This document shows positions 22,452 to 35,401 of a DNA stretch of 64,000 nt, one piece after another. Position 1 is the stretch's first letter, and every line of letters begins with the position of its first letter. Made by a program: the position numbers and the translations under genes. The notes below the pieces were generated by a model. The model was not told where the DNA came from. It did no database searches and saw only the letters and a program-made list of their open reading frames with translations. The DNA is from Fasciola hepatica (taxonomy: Eukaryota; Platyhelminthes; Trematoda; Plagiorchiida; Fasciolidae). The DNA is taken from NCBI GenBank assembly GCA_948099385.1, contig CANUEZ040000014.1, forward strand, positions 2,480,001-2,544,000, given 5' to 3'.

Positions 22452-24411
22452 CCGATAAATTAAAAAAAGAATTCGAAGAACTGGCACTTCCTACCATGTC
22501 AATAGGCTGTATGACAGGATTACAACCCATAGTTATCATTTATGTTTGCATTGATGCTGACTTCCCATTAAAAATGGCCACATTGGCACTGCAGTAGGCA
22601 ACATTTACATTGTGATTGTTGGTTTACTCGACGTCAATTTCAAACTTTCACTACATGGAATCCTTTTTTACCTGTGATTTCAGCTACCCTTGAAGATAGT
22701 CAGTTAACCTCTCTGAGGGATGTTAACCTATTCGTTGAGGTGGTATGTCCAACCTGAAAAGTTGGTTCACTTCAAAACAGTTGTCCCGACAGAGCACGGA
22801 GAGAAAGGGAGGGTAATTGTTTATGCATCTAGCAATTCCTAGATCCAGCGTCCGATGAGTAGGTGTTGTGCACTACAAACTGCCCGGTGTCCATTGAATC
22901 AAAGGTGCTTCGGTCGTGCGTTGATGATGACGATGATCCTTCAGTCATAATCGAGCTGACATTAGAAAACTTGTTCAGCACCTGATCGACCGACGTCATC
23001 AACCTGGTGATTCATCACAGACTCGAATGTGAAGCGGCTCATTCGTATAATAACGTGGATGTGTGGGTGTGAATGCACACACGTGGCTATGTAGGTGGGT
23101 CGTTGAGTGGCTTAGGCGGGTACGGACGAACAAGCGTGCAGGCTTGCTTACAAACTCCTACGGTCTGTAACAATCGATCGCATTTTGCATTCACGTACGT
23201 TCGTGTCATTACGTGTGTTTGTGTGTGTGTTTGTGTCTTCGTGAACAAATACACTGGTGTGTACATGCGCTTGGTGGAAACGAGACCGCACAGGTCCGTA
23301 AGATCACACTTTGTTCTGACCCAGGGTGAGACTCACGTGGTGTTTCGATCAATATTTTGCCTATTCACTTCAAATGTCAGTATGGCGTTTACAGAAATTG
23401 ATTTGTAAAGCACCGGATAACTTAGCTACGAAACTACTTCTCATCATATATGAAGACTGAACTAAAGTTATAAGTAACAAATTATGCATTTGAATCGGTG
23501 GATCGAACAGGATTTATAAAATCTTTCAGAATGTCATTCCAGATAAGCAACTATTTGTATCATTCTAGAGGAATTCATGTTATGCACATGTATCGCTTTT
23601 TTGTCAATTGGTTTTCCTCTTTCCCACTTCATTCGCGACGAGACTAGTGTCCTTGGTCTACCCTTGAACAGAATTATTCACTTCATCCCAAATACCAATC
23701 TCATCTTATTGATTATCCAAATAGAATAAGATAGGGGAGGACAGTTCTAATGGAACATTTCTGATGGTCGCAAGACCAGTATAAGAGAACGAAATCTACG
23801 GATAAACAGCCGGATTCGGTACGTCGTGACCGCTACCGGTCAACTTTCCTCTTTGGTAATCTGCAGTCGGTCGCTTCTCCCTTCATGAAAATGTTGCCCA
23901 GTTGTTGCATCCTAAATAAAGTCGACAGATGAAAAATGCGTACAGGTGCATATCTGACACTGATTTTCATTATTCCTGTTCGTACTATTATTAGTTACCA
24001 TCACATCCAAAAGTGCATTGTGACTACGAAAGACGTTGTGTCATCGAGGCCGACTGCCGAGTTAAAAGCGAGTCTGTCAAGGCACATTTCATTAAGTTCT
24101 GATCTCACTTTCGCAGGTATCTGGTTAGACAGTGTTTATATGAATTCGATCAAAAAAGTGGAGTATGCCTGCGGAAAGCATATTTTGTTATTTAGTATCA
24201 AAACCTATAGACTCCATTGCAAATTTAGCGACTAGCAGATTCCGTGGTAATTATACATTAAATGATAAGAAGGAAACAAAAGTTTGTGCTGAAAAGGCAA
24301 AAAACGCAACATACCATTTCGATTTCGCTGAGTGTTTCTTATACTTTGTTGTACTTTCCTTCAATTTTGTATTTTTCTTACTGCTTTTTTGCACGATGTT
24401 TGATTTCAAGC

Positions 24412-24415
<4 letters not shown>
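22450..24415. other. no recognisable gene
   Basis: A strong acceptor at 22683 precedes an 18-codon open stretch (EDSQLTSLRDVNLFVE) ending in donor-like GTATGT at 22743; it is too short to call. A GT-rich patch lies at 23211-23237. Several short plus-strand frames are unsupported. Confidence 0.35.

Positions 24416-24457
<42 letters not shown>
24416..24457. repeat. (AT)n microsatellite
   Basis: About 21 AT units. Confidence 0.99.
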
Positions 24458-24460
<3 letters not shown>

Positions 24461-27400
24461 AGTTATGGACAGAGAGATTGCTATGAAAAACCTGTGACGC
24501 AACCGTCAATTTTGTTCACATATCCTATCGTCGATCAAGTTTATCCGCCGTAATACATGAACCGAAATTTCGCATCCTCCAGTATTTTTCATATGGGTGA
24601 CAAAATGGAAGTTTTAACAGCAGACGCTTGTGCTGGCTGCGAATTTATGGTGATGAATTCCCCTCGTATACATAAGACACTTTTATGTCAAACGTTATTG
24701 ATGTTTGCCAACTCTGATAGAAAGATGGTCCGATTCAAACTAGCCGACAGACGGGTCCTGTGGATCTCTCCCAGGAAGCCCAAAACGGCTTGCATAGCCA
24801 AGTCGACTGGTAAGATTTTTCATACCAGTTCGCGATCTCATGGGTTCGTCACCTGAACTGATACACTAACCGCAAACTGCTAAGAAAGAATGTAGTCTCG
24901 GGTGCATTATTTTTGAGGATGCGTGACATTTGTCGCGATCACCGTAATCTGTTCATCCTGAAATGTTACTACATAGATTCATATCTGACTCCTAGTATTG
25001 AACGTCTAAGCTCAGTTGTGGTAATACAGACCTTCTACCATATTCGACCAACTCTGCTCGGGCGCCTATGTCCAGACACCGATAATGTTCTTAAGTATTC
25101 TATCCATAACAGTAGCTTCTATAATTCAGAATTTCATACTGTTATTTTGATGAGGCTTATTTTAGTTTCATCCAAGGGAAGTCGATAGCGTAGCCATTCT
25201 AATAGCAGTATCCTTCGGAGTACTGATTTTTTGTGATAAAATATCGAATAACACATCAAAGTATTCACAGACCGGGTGATTAAGATACTAATGTACACAT
25301 TTGCACCAATCAGTCGATGTTCCACACGAGATCGTGACCGACGGGTTCGAGTGACAAGTCGAAGCAGCACAAACCCTGACCATTGGACTCATAAAACTCA
25401 AACCTTTGTTGTAAAAAAACAGTGAAAATTCATAATAGCTCCCAAGTTGTAGGACGTCGTTCGGATTACCCCTCCACATCATCCCTTTGCTCCATTTCCT
25501 CATTTCCTCATTTCCTGTGTAGTCCTTCAGTTATGTCGGAAATCATAATAAAACTGGATACGGCTAGTGTGTCATTTTTTGTATGAAATGAAATCTCTTT
25601 TAATGATGTCATTATAAAAGTTGGCAGACTGCTTTTTTTGTTGGTACAATTTGCATGATCCCGGTGACGTTCTTGCATAATTCGGTGGAGCTTTTTGATC
25701 GGGCAAACAGAATCTTTTTATCTAGAGAAGTCACATACATAATTCTTTGTTCTTTTTCGAGTTATGGTTAGTTGGTCTCTCGTCCGTTCGATGATAAGTG
25801 AACGGATATTGTATCGGGAGGAGTTTATTTAATGTAGCGACCTACCGTATGATGTTCTATCTTTAATCGTGTTGTGGTCAGTAACAGCGTTGCGAGCCAA
25901 CCGTGTAAATGTGCCTTGAGGGGGGTCATACGCGGTAACAGGCGACGCTGCTTTGCTAACTAATAAACGTTTAGACATAATCAAGCGATATTTTTCTTCA
26001 ACTGTCATCTGTGTGTTTTGTTATGACTCTTCCTTCATCCTCCTTGAACATTGCTGAGGCAGTTTGTCAGGCAAATGTTTTTGTTCTCCTGCTTAGACTA
26101 GAGGTTGTTCTAGGACTTCAAAGTTGATGCTTTTTAGGCTTTTCACTTTCGGTATTGTGGATCATTAGCTATACTCGCCGGGATCATCTACAGTTCCAGA
26201 TAAATCCTCATTTCATTTGTTTGTTACATGTTCTCGTTGTTTATTCGCTATTAACTGAGATAATGCAAAGAGTTTGACAGTGACTGGTTCACATCCCCAC
26301 AAATTTTCCGGTTTCCATAGTCTTTCATTTGAGAAGAAATTGTTCGGCATTTTGATCTACAATGGCAGAACATTTTCCAAACGTTGTATCATGTTCAAAA
26401 TTAACAGTGGAAGTTCCACTAGACGTCAGCCCGCCTGGTGAAAGCAAATAAGCCGCCGTCTCATCGTTCATGTGTGTTTGACATGCTGTCCATTGGATCA
26501 GTTTTCTGGCATGTCCATTTCCTGTTATATGTCAACTGACAGCATTGTTTTTATAGAAACAATGGATATCTTAGTTGCACCAGTTGGAGACACTTCCAAA
26601 TGCAGTGGAAGTGCTTTATTTTGTCACTGTATTTGCAAATCCCTTGTGTAGGTGACCAAAAATAGCTTTTACTTCAAGGTTCTTCCCTCAGTTTAGTGAC
26701 CATGCCTAGGATAGTTAGGCATACAATATTTGATAATTGCAAAGCCGTAAATGAATGACTTATAAGGAACCCTGACAACAAACTGAACGAAGAGTGTAGA
26801 AAGACTTCTGCTCATTCGAAAGGGATAAAAGCAGTGGATTGGGTTGAGTTCACACAATTATGTTTACCAGTCTCTGATAGCTCACACCAATTACTGCACA
26901 GACTTGAAGGCAGTTTGGGATAGATGCTGGCCGCGAACCTTACCATAGACCCTGTGGTAACCACCTGTCTCGTTTGTGCGGATTGGAATTCGATAATTCG
27001 GTTTTAGGTGCCAGTGTTATTATGGAAGCTAGTGTTTGCGGATTTACACGGAAACGATTTCAGCTTGCAGGTTCACACGTCGATTCATCTCCGAACGGGT
27101 CGGAACAACTGATAGGACTGTGTTTTACACTGTTGGTATCTGGTTGCCGGTCTCGATTAAGAAAGGAGGAAAAATTAATCAATCAAGCAAATGGATTTTA
27201 AACCGGTGATCTGTCACACTAATACCATCAGCTTAGTGTCTGCGTTATTTTTTCTGCAGGATCCCCTAATTTTTTGCTGACTGATATACTTCTTGATATA
27301 ACCATGGTAATTTTGGAACAACAGTCGTTTTCAAACGATTGATTAAGGATACTTGGCCACGTTCGTACGGGGAAAATAAACATAGGTGCCAAATGTGTTC

Positions 27401-30400
27401 TCTCCCTTTTGTGAACTTCATTTTTTAAGTTTACTGTGCATATCATGGGTATTTCTGTCTTAGAATCAAAATCACTCGGTGATAGAACAGACAAAGACAT
27501 AAAAGCTGGAGTAGTGTTGTCTGGAGTGTTGTGTATTTTGATCATAATATAAACATTCACTAAGCAGTTCAGTCTTGTTATGTTCTAAAGGATGGGATAA
27601 CTGTTGGACCACAGCTAACCGAACAATACGGAATTAACATAATGTTAATGAACAATCATAAGTGTGCTCCTACTTCGCACCCCACCCCCACCCCCCAAAC
27701 TGATTTACCAATCGCTTTATCTGTCTCCCTCCCTCCCCACTCTGTCCTTGCGGATAAAACGAGTAGAAGGTGAAGTGTTGCTTCACGTTCATACCGCTGT
27801 CTCGCAATTTGATACAACGAAATTCCTCGCGTATTTTCTGATTTCTTTACACACGAACTTTTATTCATTTGATAAGCTGTCATACGGTTTATACCAGGGT
27901 TTCCTATTATCTGCCTAGTAAATTACGGACCATCTATAAGGAGTAACGTGTCAAATGTTTGCTGGATGCTTTGTTTGAGGTAACGAAAAAGAAGGCCCTA
28001 ATTCTATTATTGAGCACGGCTGATGCGTGCGTTCTATAGTGTATTCAGAATAACTCGCTTACATGTCATTTTGTAGAAGGTCGTTTTTTATATTTCGGCT
28101 GCTCTTCGTTTTTAAAATTGGGGTTGCATTATTTCATGTGAGTAATTTTAAACAATTTTCCTAATCCCGTACGTTACCCATTGGGTGGTTTCCATTTCGT
28201 CTAGTATTTGTGCATAAATGGTATTATTAAACGTCCCAGTACTGTTACAGTAACAGACGTTTCACGCAAGTTCATTGCCGTAGGATGGTTTAGTTCATCA
28301 CCACGGCGAAAATGATGAATTGAGCGGTTCAGCGCGATCCTCGTTCACAGTACAACTGATATCTACGTTGGAGCGCAGCGAAGGGAAGCAATCACAAATC
28401 AGCCGTCTTTCTTTTGTATGCAGTTTGTTTGAACATGATTCGTAGATCCTAATGAGATTTCAGTCGAAAAAGAGCTACAGATTACATTTATACCACAAAT
28501 TCATACCATCTACCGAACTTTTGCTTCGGTTTTTGCTACCGCCAACAAATTACACATTTGCCGATCAGTTTGTCGAATAGTCGATTTGTTGGACAGTGAT
28601 GAATGACTGTTTAGGAACTTGACAAGACAGCCCCAACCAGTCTGAATTAGCGGTCAATTAGTGACTGGAAATCCGAGGCCTGTACTAGCCCGGATTATGT
28701 CTTGCTTGTCACGTAGTCATGGTGCATAAGTTGGTTCACCTTAACTAAACACTGCGCGATGACTGTTGTTGATATGATTCGACGAATAAATGCCGAGGTC
28801 TGAAGCTGCTGTCTGGGTTGAGTAAATGTCGTGTGATAGTATCTCTGCGACTAAGAACGCACTTGAATTGGGTGCAATCCTAGAATCTACTCCGAATGAG
28901 CGGAACAAGTAACACGTTTATGCAATTTTATTTGGCACAGTGATTTCGCGGAATTCTTTAGCAAAGCCGCTACTGTTCTATAACGAAAATCCCGCCAAAC
29001 TCAACCACTTTTCACGTTTGAATCACCCCAAAATTTGTTAAATGTGCCAGACCGCATATCATTATTTTATATTCGCCAAAATCATCATTAACCATCTCTC
29101 GTTCTTCACCCACTTAGTAGAACATGGGATCTTTCTTAAATATGGCCTTGGAAACTGTGTATACAATAGCAGTCCTCGAAGTCCCCCGGTCAGTTTATCC
29201 TCCTATACAAGCTAGCGCATTCGAATTGTCTTAAGGCCTGACACAAACATAACAATAACCCGACCACATGAGACAAAAGATAAGCATATTTTTTGAAAAC
29301 GGTTAGGGTATACTTTCTTAAGCGGTTTTCTAACTACAGCCACCGTCCCGATGATTCTTATTTGCGGAGTTCCCGGCAGCAAATCCCGTACTTTCTGTTT
29401 GTTTGAATCTTATCTAATCCATTCGTTCGACAAGCCCTTTCTTCATTGAAAAAAAGTATAGAAGCAGTGATTAGCAATCGCTGATAGAGTGGTTTGAATC
29501 CAAGCACCGTGCCGTGCTCACTTTCACGTGTAACTTACTGGGACTTTAGTAGTTTGCTCAGGTTGTTCTCGGGGTCCATATTGTTAGTTTTTTTCTATAG
29601 AACTTTGATTCCCTCTGCTAATAAAAATCAGTAATTCCAAAACACTTATCCGAGAAGAGCATTAGATTAACTACGGGTCTTTTGTTTCATTATTCTTCAT
29701 TGGTCGTTGGAATGTGTTTTGCATAGAAACAGAACTCGTATCCAGAATCACTATCGCAATTTTGTTTGTTGAATATAAAGATGTTACTAAATCATCACTT
29801 TGGCAGGGATAAACTTGTTCAGAAATTTGTATGTTCTACACAGATCCAGTGTGACCTCAAGAAGACTAATTACTACTTGAACTCTATCCAACGAATCATC
29901 CCTGTCAACCGGTTGTAACTCGGATTCTGTCCTATTCATAACCTTGTGGGAGAATCCCTGAGTTTCATCTGAAACAAACAAACCAATGTTCGCTGTGAAA
30001 TAGTGTTCTGAGGCTACTGTGGTCAATTGAGTTATGGAACGAGTGTTTGACAGTGGAAGACAAGCATTGAAACTCATTGCGTGTGCCTAGATGAGTTTTA
30101 GATATTCACCGTCGATTTGTGATTACCGTGATGTCACTCTCATGAATGACTGACCTGACTACAACGTTGATGCAAAAACTTGAATAATAATGGCAAAGCT
30201 TATGTAGTATTCCCAGCTGAAAATTTAAATTGTGTCTCGAACTTGTCGTGTCACTGCTCAGCTGAGTTATTACAGTCCTCCTTGGTTCACTCTTTTTGAG
30301 ATTGGATAAAAACAATTTCTGACTAGGCTGCCAGACACATTTCTTAAAGTTTCCAACATTCTGGTCTACAGATGGCGGAATCATTTGGCGATCAAGATGT

Positions 30401-30455
30401 AGGAAAAATCCAGGAAAAGTATTCAAAAGGCTGAGTAGGATGTGTTTTATGACAT
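24458..30455. other. large AT-rich stretch without recognisable gene
   Basis: Scattered frames of 70-110 codons on both strands (24557-24856 plus with a donor-like GTAAGA at 24810; 27228-27560 minus; 29787-30077 minus). A clean acceptor at 27258 precedes 15 open codons. None shows a recognised domain or a full acceptor-donor pair with strong composition. Confidence 0.35.
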
Positions 30456-30472
30456 CTCGTTTTGAAAACGAG
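30456..30472. repeat. short perfect palindrome
   Basis: CTCGTTTT and AAAACGAG flank a single G: eight-base arms, no known function. Confidence 0.9.
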
Positions 30473-30792
30473 AGGTCTGTCTCTGGCCAGTTGAAGTCAG
30501 TAAGAGATAGGATAGGGTCATGAAGCCTGCGGTGGCGATCCTACCGCAATTTTATATCGAACCAAACTATTTGGCAGTATAGAGTCTGGGCTTAAGATGT
30601 CACTGTACTCAGGTGTATCATAACAAAATGTGTGATAGAGTTGCTGCTTGTTCTTTTTCTTTGCTCAGCTTCATTATTATCACACTTTGGGCCATGACCA
30701 TGTTTTAAAATACGTGCAAGGGTACTTATCTTTTCACTGAGTAGAACTCTTTTTAGGAAAGTTTTAGGTAGGTTTTACCACCATGTTGATTA

Positions 30793-31041
30793 AATAAAAT
30801 AATGTTTGAGATGTGTATAACTAGTGCTTTTCGGGGAAAAATTGATCGGTTTGAACTGGTAACAGTGTCTGCTCTCGTGGCTGGAGTGCAGAATAAGTGT
30901 CAGTTCATTCGCCCGGTTTGGCCATTTGATTGCAAACTCTTCGTCACTAGCCCAGGTTACACTAACGGACCTAATGATAGAACTATTATTATCTGTTGCC
31001 TTATTCACCGTAACTTCTACTAAAGATAATGACATTCCGAC
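30793..31041 (-). CDS. dipeptidyl-peptidase IV-like (S9B) beta-propeller fragment, probable exon
   Basis: Reading down from 31041, just after an acceptor TTTCTTCATTGATCAG, 83 codons are open in phase 0 to TAA at 30790. The block SVSVTWASDEEFAIKWPNRA then NELTLILHS and HESRHCYQ fits the strand in DPP4/DPP6/DPP10-type propellers: V-x-W, ten residues, then W-x-(N/R)-R, a hydrophobic strand and a Cys. VSLSLVEVTV-like sequence precedes it, as expected. The catalytic domain is not in this fragment. No canonical donor was found before the stop, so the 3' edge is unknown and it may be a pseudogene. No other exon of the gene was found. Confidence 0.5.
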
Positions 31042-31239
31042 CTGATCAATGAAGAAATTTGCTTTTTGCACATGGGAGGCTTAAGGTTTCTTTCTACGTT
31101 CGGTAGCATAGTAACTGCTGACTAGTACAACAAGCGTGGCAAAACACAGGTATTCAGACAATGGTCTCCATGTCATGTTCGGATACTACTATTTTTATCG
31201 TCTTCTAACTCTTCATAATCTTGTACTTAAATTTCCGGT

Positions 31240-31320
31240 TGAGGTTCTCGCCGACAGAAAACAACCAAAGCCGCCACACTCGGTGGTTAATGGTTGTTCG
31301 AACTGAACTGTTTGGAGTGT
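31240..31320 (+). mobile_element. RTE-like 3' terminal scrap
   Basis: AAACAACCAAAGCCGCCACA and GGTTAATGG, then GTTCGAACTGAACTG, parallel the 3' end at 41160-41222 (AATAGCCAAAACC; GTTTATGG; GAACCGAACTGAACTG). Only the terminal 80 bases or so are visible. Confidence 0.4.
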
Positions 31321-32019
31321 AGCAGTGGTTTTTTCCATTCCATTCCATTCCTCATGTAGAACCATTGTCACGTCTTCGCTCGTATGTCCTGCAGCCACGA
31401 CAACGAGGCTAGAACGAATATGAATCCAACTGGAAAGAAAACGTTTTCTTTGATTATTACAGCTGGAGGCATAGACAAAGTTTGAGATACTTCGTTTCTC
31501 CCTAATGTGAATATGAAATTACCGCCTGCTGTATAGGCCGATGGTTGTTCCCAGCCAAATATCGCAAATTTCTCAAACTGTCCGAAAATAGGTGTACCAT
31601 GTCAGGGCACTACGGGGCCAGAGAACGATGTAGTCCTTTTGCTTAACCAATCAATATAATATTACTGCATCCTACGTTGTGCTGCCCACAATTGGGAATG
31701 TGTAGACCTCTATGACCTTCGATTTTTGTGCGTAGCAATCACACTTTCTCGAGCGCTGAGAGGAATCTATTAATTAAAGGAGGCATGCATTATTGAAACC
31801 GATTGTAATTAATACAACGCACAACTGGTTGCCTTGTGAATCTTTATTTCAACTTCAGTCATACAGAGAGTGTATGAGGACGAATAAATCGCCATACTTT
31901 TCAAAACCAACTAAAATTCCAATTAGGAATTGACTGAACGCGCATGCTTCCTGGTTTTGACTTGTTATTTTGCTATTAGTATTTACTAGTCCCCATTCAT
32001 TGTTCCCGTTTTCTTACAG
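31321..32019. other. no recognisable feature
   Basis: Includes a short CCATT tandem run near 31338-31352; otherwise nothing. Confidence 0.4.
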
Positions 32020-32090
32020 AGTTTCTCTTTTACTTGATTGTCCCTGTTGACCTTTCCTTCTCAGTTTCTGAGGAAGACATGAGTGAATAA
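32020..32090 (+). CDS. weak candidate terminal exon
   Basis: CCATTCATTGTTCCCGTTTTCTTACAG (ending 32019) is an excellent acceptor shape. A phase-1 frame then reads FLFYLIVPVDLSFSVSEEDM and SE before TAA at 32088, overlapped by an AATAAA at 32086-32091. A second acceptor-like TTTCCTTCTCAG lies inside it. Only 22 codons, no family; chance cannot be excluded. Confidence 0.15.
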
Positions 32091-32479
32091 AATGCAGATA
32101 TTACGAATTTCACCGGTCTCACAAAATGTGGTATTCATGAAAATGTGGGCCATTCTCACAAAGTTTCCCGAAAGAAGAAGGTTTCTTTCAGGTAGTCAGA
32201 ACACACAGCCGTAGGACCTTTTTCACTGTTATCTTTCTCTTGCGGCATATCAACGAAGACTTTACAAAAGACCATTCTAAAGAAATACAAAAGTGAGCGT
32301 GTTTTAAAAGGGACATCTCAAGGTTTGGTTACTCTGCGCAGATAAAGGTTAATTTGGTGTAACCATTTCCGGTAAGTCACATTGTTTCAAAATTATTCAC
32401 AATGGAGTACGAAGGCGAAATTCATCATTACAGGCCCATGGAGTCATTTTAGACCTGTTTCATCTGGCCTATCCACAGT

Positions 32480-32565
32480 CAGCAGTAGTGTGAATCCACC
32501 GAGTCTCGGCCGGGACTCCAAATGGCAGCGAAAGATTGGGAGTCAGACTAGTTAAATAATAAGTT
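32480..32565 (-). mobile_element. tRNA-derived repeat, family B fragment (minus)
   Basis: On the minus strand: TTTGGAGTCCCGGCCGAGAC, CTCGGTGGATTCACACTACT, GCTGA. This is the B-box and following block shared with 54.9, 45.1 and 17.9 kb. Confidence 0.4.
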
Positions 32566-33368
32566 ATCCGGTGGAAATTCGGTTTACTTTTGTAGTTTAA
32601 CGAATCGATAACTGTGACAAACAATAATCCACACGTTACCGGCTACCTGAAGCGGCTGAGAACGACGAAAGTTACTGGTTTGAATGGTTCCGTACCGCAG
32701 TCACCATTGTGCTAAATGCGATTTTCGACTTCATAATAGTTTGTTTCACTTCTACTTGAAAATGGTTTCCTAGAATTCCCCTCCTAATCAGTAGACGTGA
32801 AGAGCAAAGCCACCTTCCACAGAAATGTTTGGAATGGAACGGTTTTCTTCAAGGATGTTTTTCGGCTTTTTTTAATTTTTGTTAATCAAAAAATATCTTA
32901 TTCTATCTTCATTGATATCCAATGTTGTGGAACCTCTTTCAAGAAGAAAATAGCGAGCGAAATTTACTTAACTAACTATTTGCGGGTTTAATGGTAAGGA
33001 TTCTAGTAAGTTCTGAACTGTTTTTAAAAAATAATAATGTAATCTTAAATTGAGTGCAATCACCATTATAGAGTTCTCAATCTTCTTCACTGCTTGTCCT
33101 CAGTTTTGAAATGACCCTCACTAATCTGCGGGTGCCTAAATGTATCTTTGATGCAGATGTCAAACGCTTAACCCGCGAAAAGACGGTTGGTGTTTGACAA
33201 CGGAACTGCTCAAAGTATTAGTAAAATTAGAGTGCAGAGTTTCATACAGAAATAACTGATTCGACTAAGTAGCACAGTATTCTGTGTAAAAGTGGTCTGA
33301 TGTATTGTATCAACATTGTAATCATCACTGGATGACAGTGGAAGTACTGTCTGTTTCTTTCCTATCAG
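32566..33368. other. no recognisable feature
   Basis: AT-rich with no supported coding or repeat. Confidence 0.4.
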
Positions 33369-33446
33369 GATTCACCAGGACTGTCATCGGTCTATAATGA
33401 AAACCGTTGGCCACAACAACAACGTACCCTGCGAAGAATCAAATGA
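33369..33446 (+). CDS. weak candidate terminal exon
   Basis: CTGTTTCTTTCCTATCAG (ending 33368) is a strong acceptor. Twenty-five open phase-0 codons follow (DSPGLSSVYNENRWPQQQR, TLRRIK) to TGA at 33444. No donor of quality and no nearby AATAAA. Unknown family. Confidence 0.2.
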   Translation, partial: DSPGLSSVYNENRWPQQQRTLRRIK

Positions 33447-34204
33447 ACTGTAGCTGTCGTTGCACAGATTGCAAGCGATGCTGGTGGTTGATGTTATCGA
33501 CTAGTTTACATCGGTTTACTCTTCACTTTACCAGTTGTGTTAACTTGACAAGTAGCGCCTCGTGTGCGATAGACCCTAAAAAGTCACTTGAAAATAATTT
33601 TTTCGAGCACGTTTTCATCTGGATTCATCGCACTTGTGACTAAGTTGAAGGATGCTCTACGTTTCATGGTTGATGGTTTCATGGTGATCCAGCTGTTACA
33701 TGTGAAAACGTCTCCGTCCCAAAGAATTATGGTATTGTACATCTTGCTATGTCTCATAGTCACTTCTCAGTACGCAGATGTAAGAGCGTTTTTTAGACTG
33801 TGATTTATAAATTTACTTTCAAAACCGCAGACTATTAGTACTATCTAGATCATCCGTATTCTGGAAAGGGACCAGCTAATGCTGCTTTCGGTTATCGGCC
33901 CTGGTGGAAACGGGGAATTGTGCACTGAATCATCTGACTGCACCTAAGATCATCAGAACTTGGTCGCTGATCCCACGCCACATAAGCTAGAGAAAGACCC
34001 AAAGGATAAAAGTTGGTCCCCTAAACAGTAATTTCTGTGCAGCATCCAGTCGAAATGGAGTCAATAGATTTATTACCCTGCGAATAATGTTTGATCATTA
34101 CTATATCGTTTGAACGCCTTGGTCGGCAATGATCATGGGTAACCAAGGGCACATTTTTTTCCTTGGAAAACAGTCAACCATACTGGGGGCTCATCAGCAC
34201 GTGA
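33447..34204. other. no recognisable feature
   Basis: Two overlapping plus-strand frames of 71-78 codons, unsupported. Confidence 0.35.
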
Positions 34205-34452
34205 CCACTGGTGATCAAGTGATATAGAGTTTTTGAGGTAAGAGATTCGAACCTCATCATCGACGATCATGTTTTGTGGTTGATAGCAGTCCGTGGAGGC
34301 CTGACTATAGTTACCACGTCCGATCCGTGGTTGTGTAACAATCCAACTTGTAGGGTTATGATTACTGGTTCACCCTGATATTACTGTGGGTTCTTGTGGC
34401 CATGATGTATGCCCGTTCCACTGCACTCATGCGCAGCCATGAAATAAAATAG
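34205..34452 (+). mobile_element. tRNA-derived SINE, family A, copy 2
   Basis: An A-box-like GTGATCAAGTGATATAGAG and B-box-like AGAGATTCGAACCTC head the copy. GGGTTCTTGTGGCCATGATG, CCCGTTCCACTGCACTCATG and GAAATAAAATAG end it, parallel to 2845-3118 but more diverged. Confidence 0.7.
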
Positions 34453-35180
34453 CAACAACTACATAGTATCTTTGATGGGAATAAAATTGCTTCTGTAAGT
34501 TTGCGGGCAAGTTCGAATTCATCATTGGTGGTTGTCGTTACTCAGAATGTTTTGCATATCCTGCAGATGCCATTATTTCCAAAAATGTGCCCTCCATGTG
34601 TGTGCCTCACGGGAATTACCTAGAACAATGCAAATACATAATCTCGCAGAGTAGTACCAAACATGTGGACGATGGTAGCCCACCGTGGAAATACTCTTGG
34701 TTTATTTTAAATGCGCGATCTTCCCATCAAGGTCATATGTGGGGAGTCCGTTGAAAATCCACTTTATTTTCGTAATAATGGGGAATGGCACTTTCTGAAT
34801 TAGAAAACTCCCTTCCTTAAGTAAACCGGAGTTAGACAAAATTCTGAAAACTCATTAGGGACATGTTTTTCTGACATACATGATTGTAAAGCTACTCATG
34901 AATAAATTCACTTCCGTGTAATTCATATCAACTGTGGTGTCACAACTAAAGGCGGTGAAAAAAAGACCAGGACATCCGATGTGGTTAGTGGTGTTACTCG
35001 CAAAGAAAGAGAGAACATTTATTTAGGGAGTAGATTTTCCAGTAGGTTTCTTCGCGTCATCGAGATTATGGGTGAAGGAAATTAAACTGCGTCCGCTTTT
35101 GACCGATCCAACGCAAGCAATATATGCCCAACAAAAGTAGTCGTGTGTTGCAACTGCAACTAATTTAAAATAGTTTCACC
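34453..35180. other. unassigned; possible 5' part of the Tc1/mariner copy
   Basis: A plus-strand stretch at 34940-35010 reads GGEKKTRTSDVVSGVTRKE, loosely like a helix-turn-helix linker of Tc1 transposases. Too weak to call, and no terminal inverted repeats were found. Confidence 0.2.
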
Positions 35181-35401
35181 TATCTCTTTTCTTTCGCTGT
35201 TATATGGTGACAGATGGCCCAGAAAAATGCAATTCGTGCTAAGCGCTTTCCAAAGAAACTCATTCTAATGACTCCAAGGTCGCAAAATGAATTACACCTG
35301 TTGATATGGTTTAATAACAACGCTCTGAACAAGACATAAGTCATTGAGCACAAAAATCTTTTTACCCAATCTCTGAGACAGGAACTTCTAGGAAAACTAT
35401 C

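Noticed and set aside
22684..22742. 18-codon exon after a strong acceptor
   Set aside because: Too short; a fair donor and one open frame in three are expected often by chance.
24557..24856. 99-codon plus-strand frame with donor-like GTAAGA
   Set aside because: No acceptor of quality at its start and no recognised domain.
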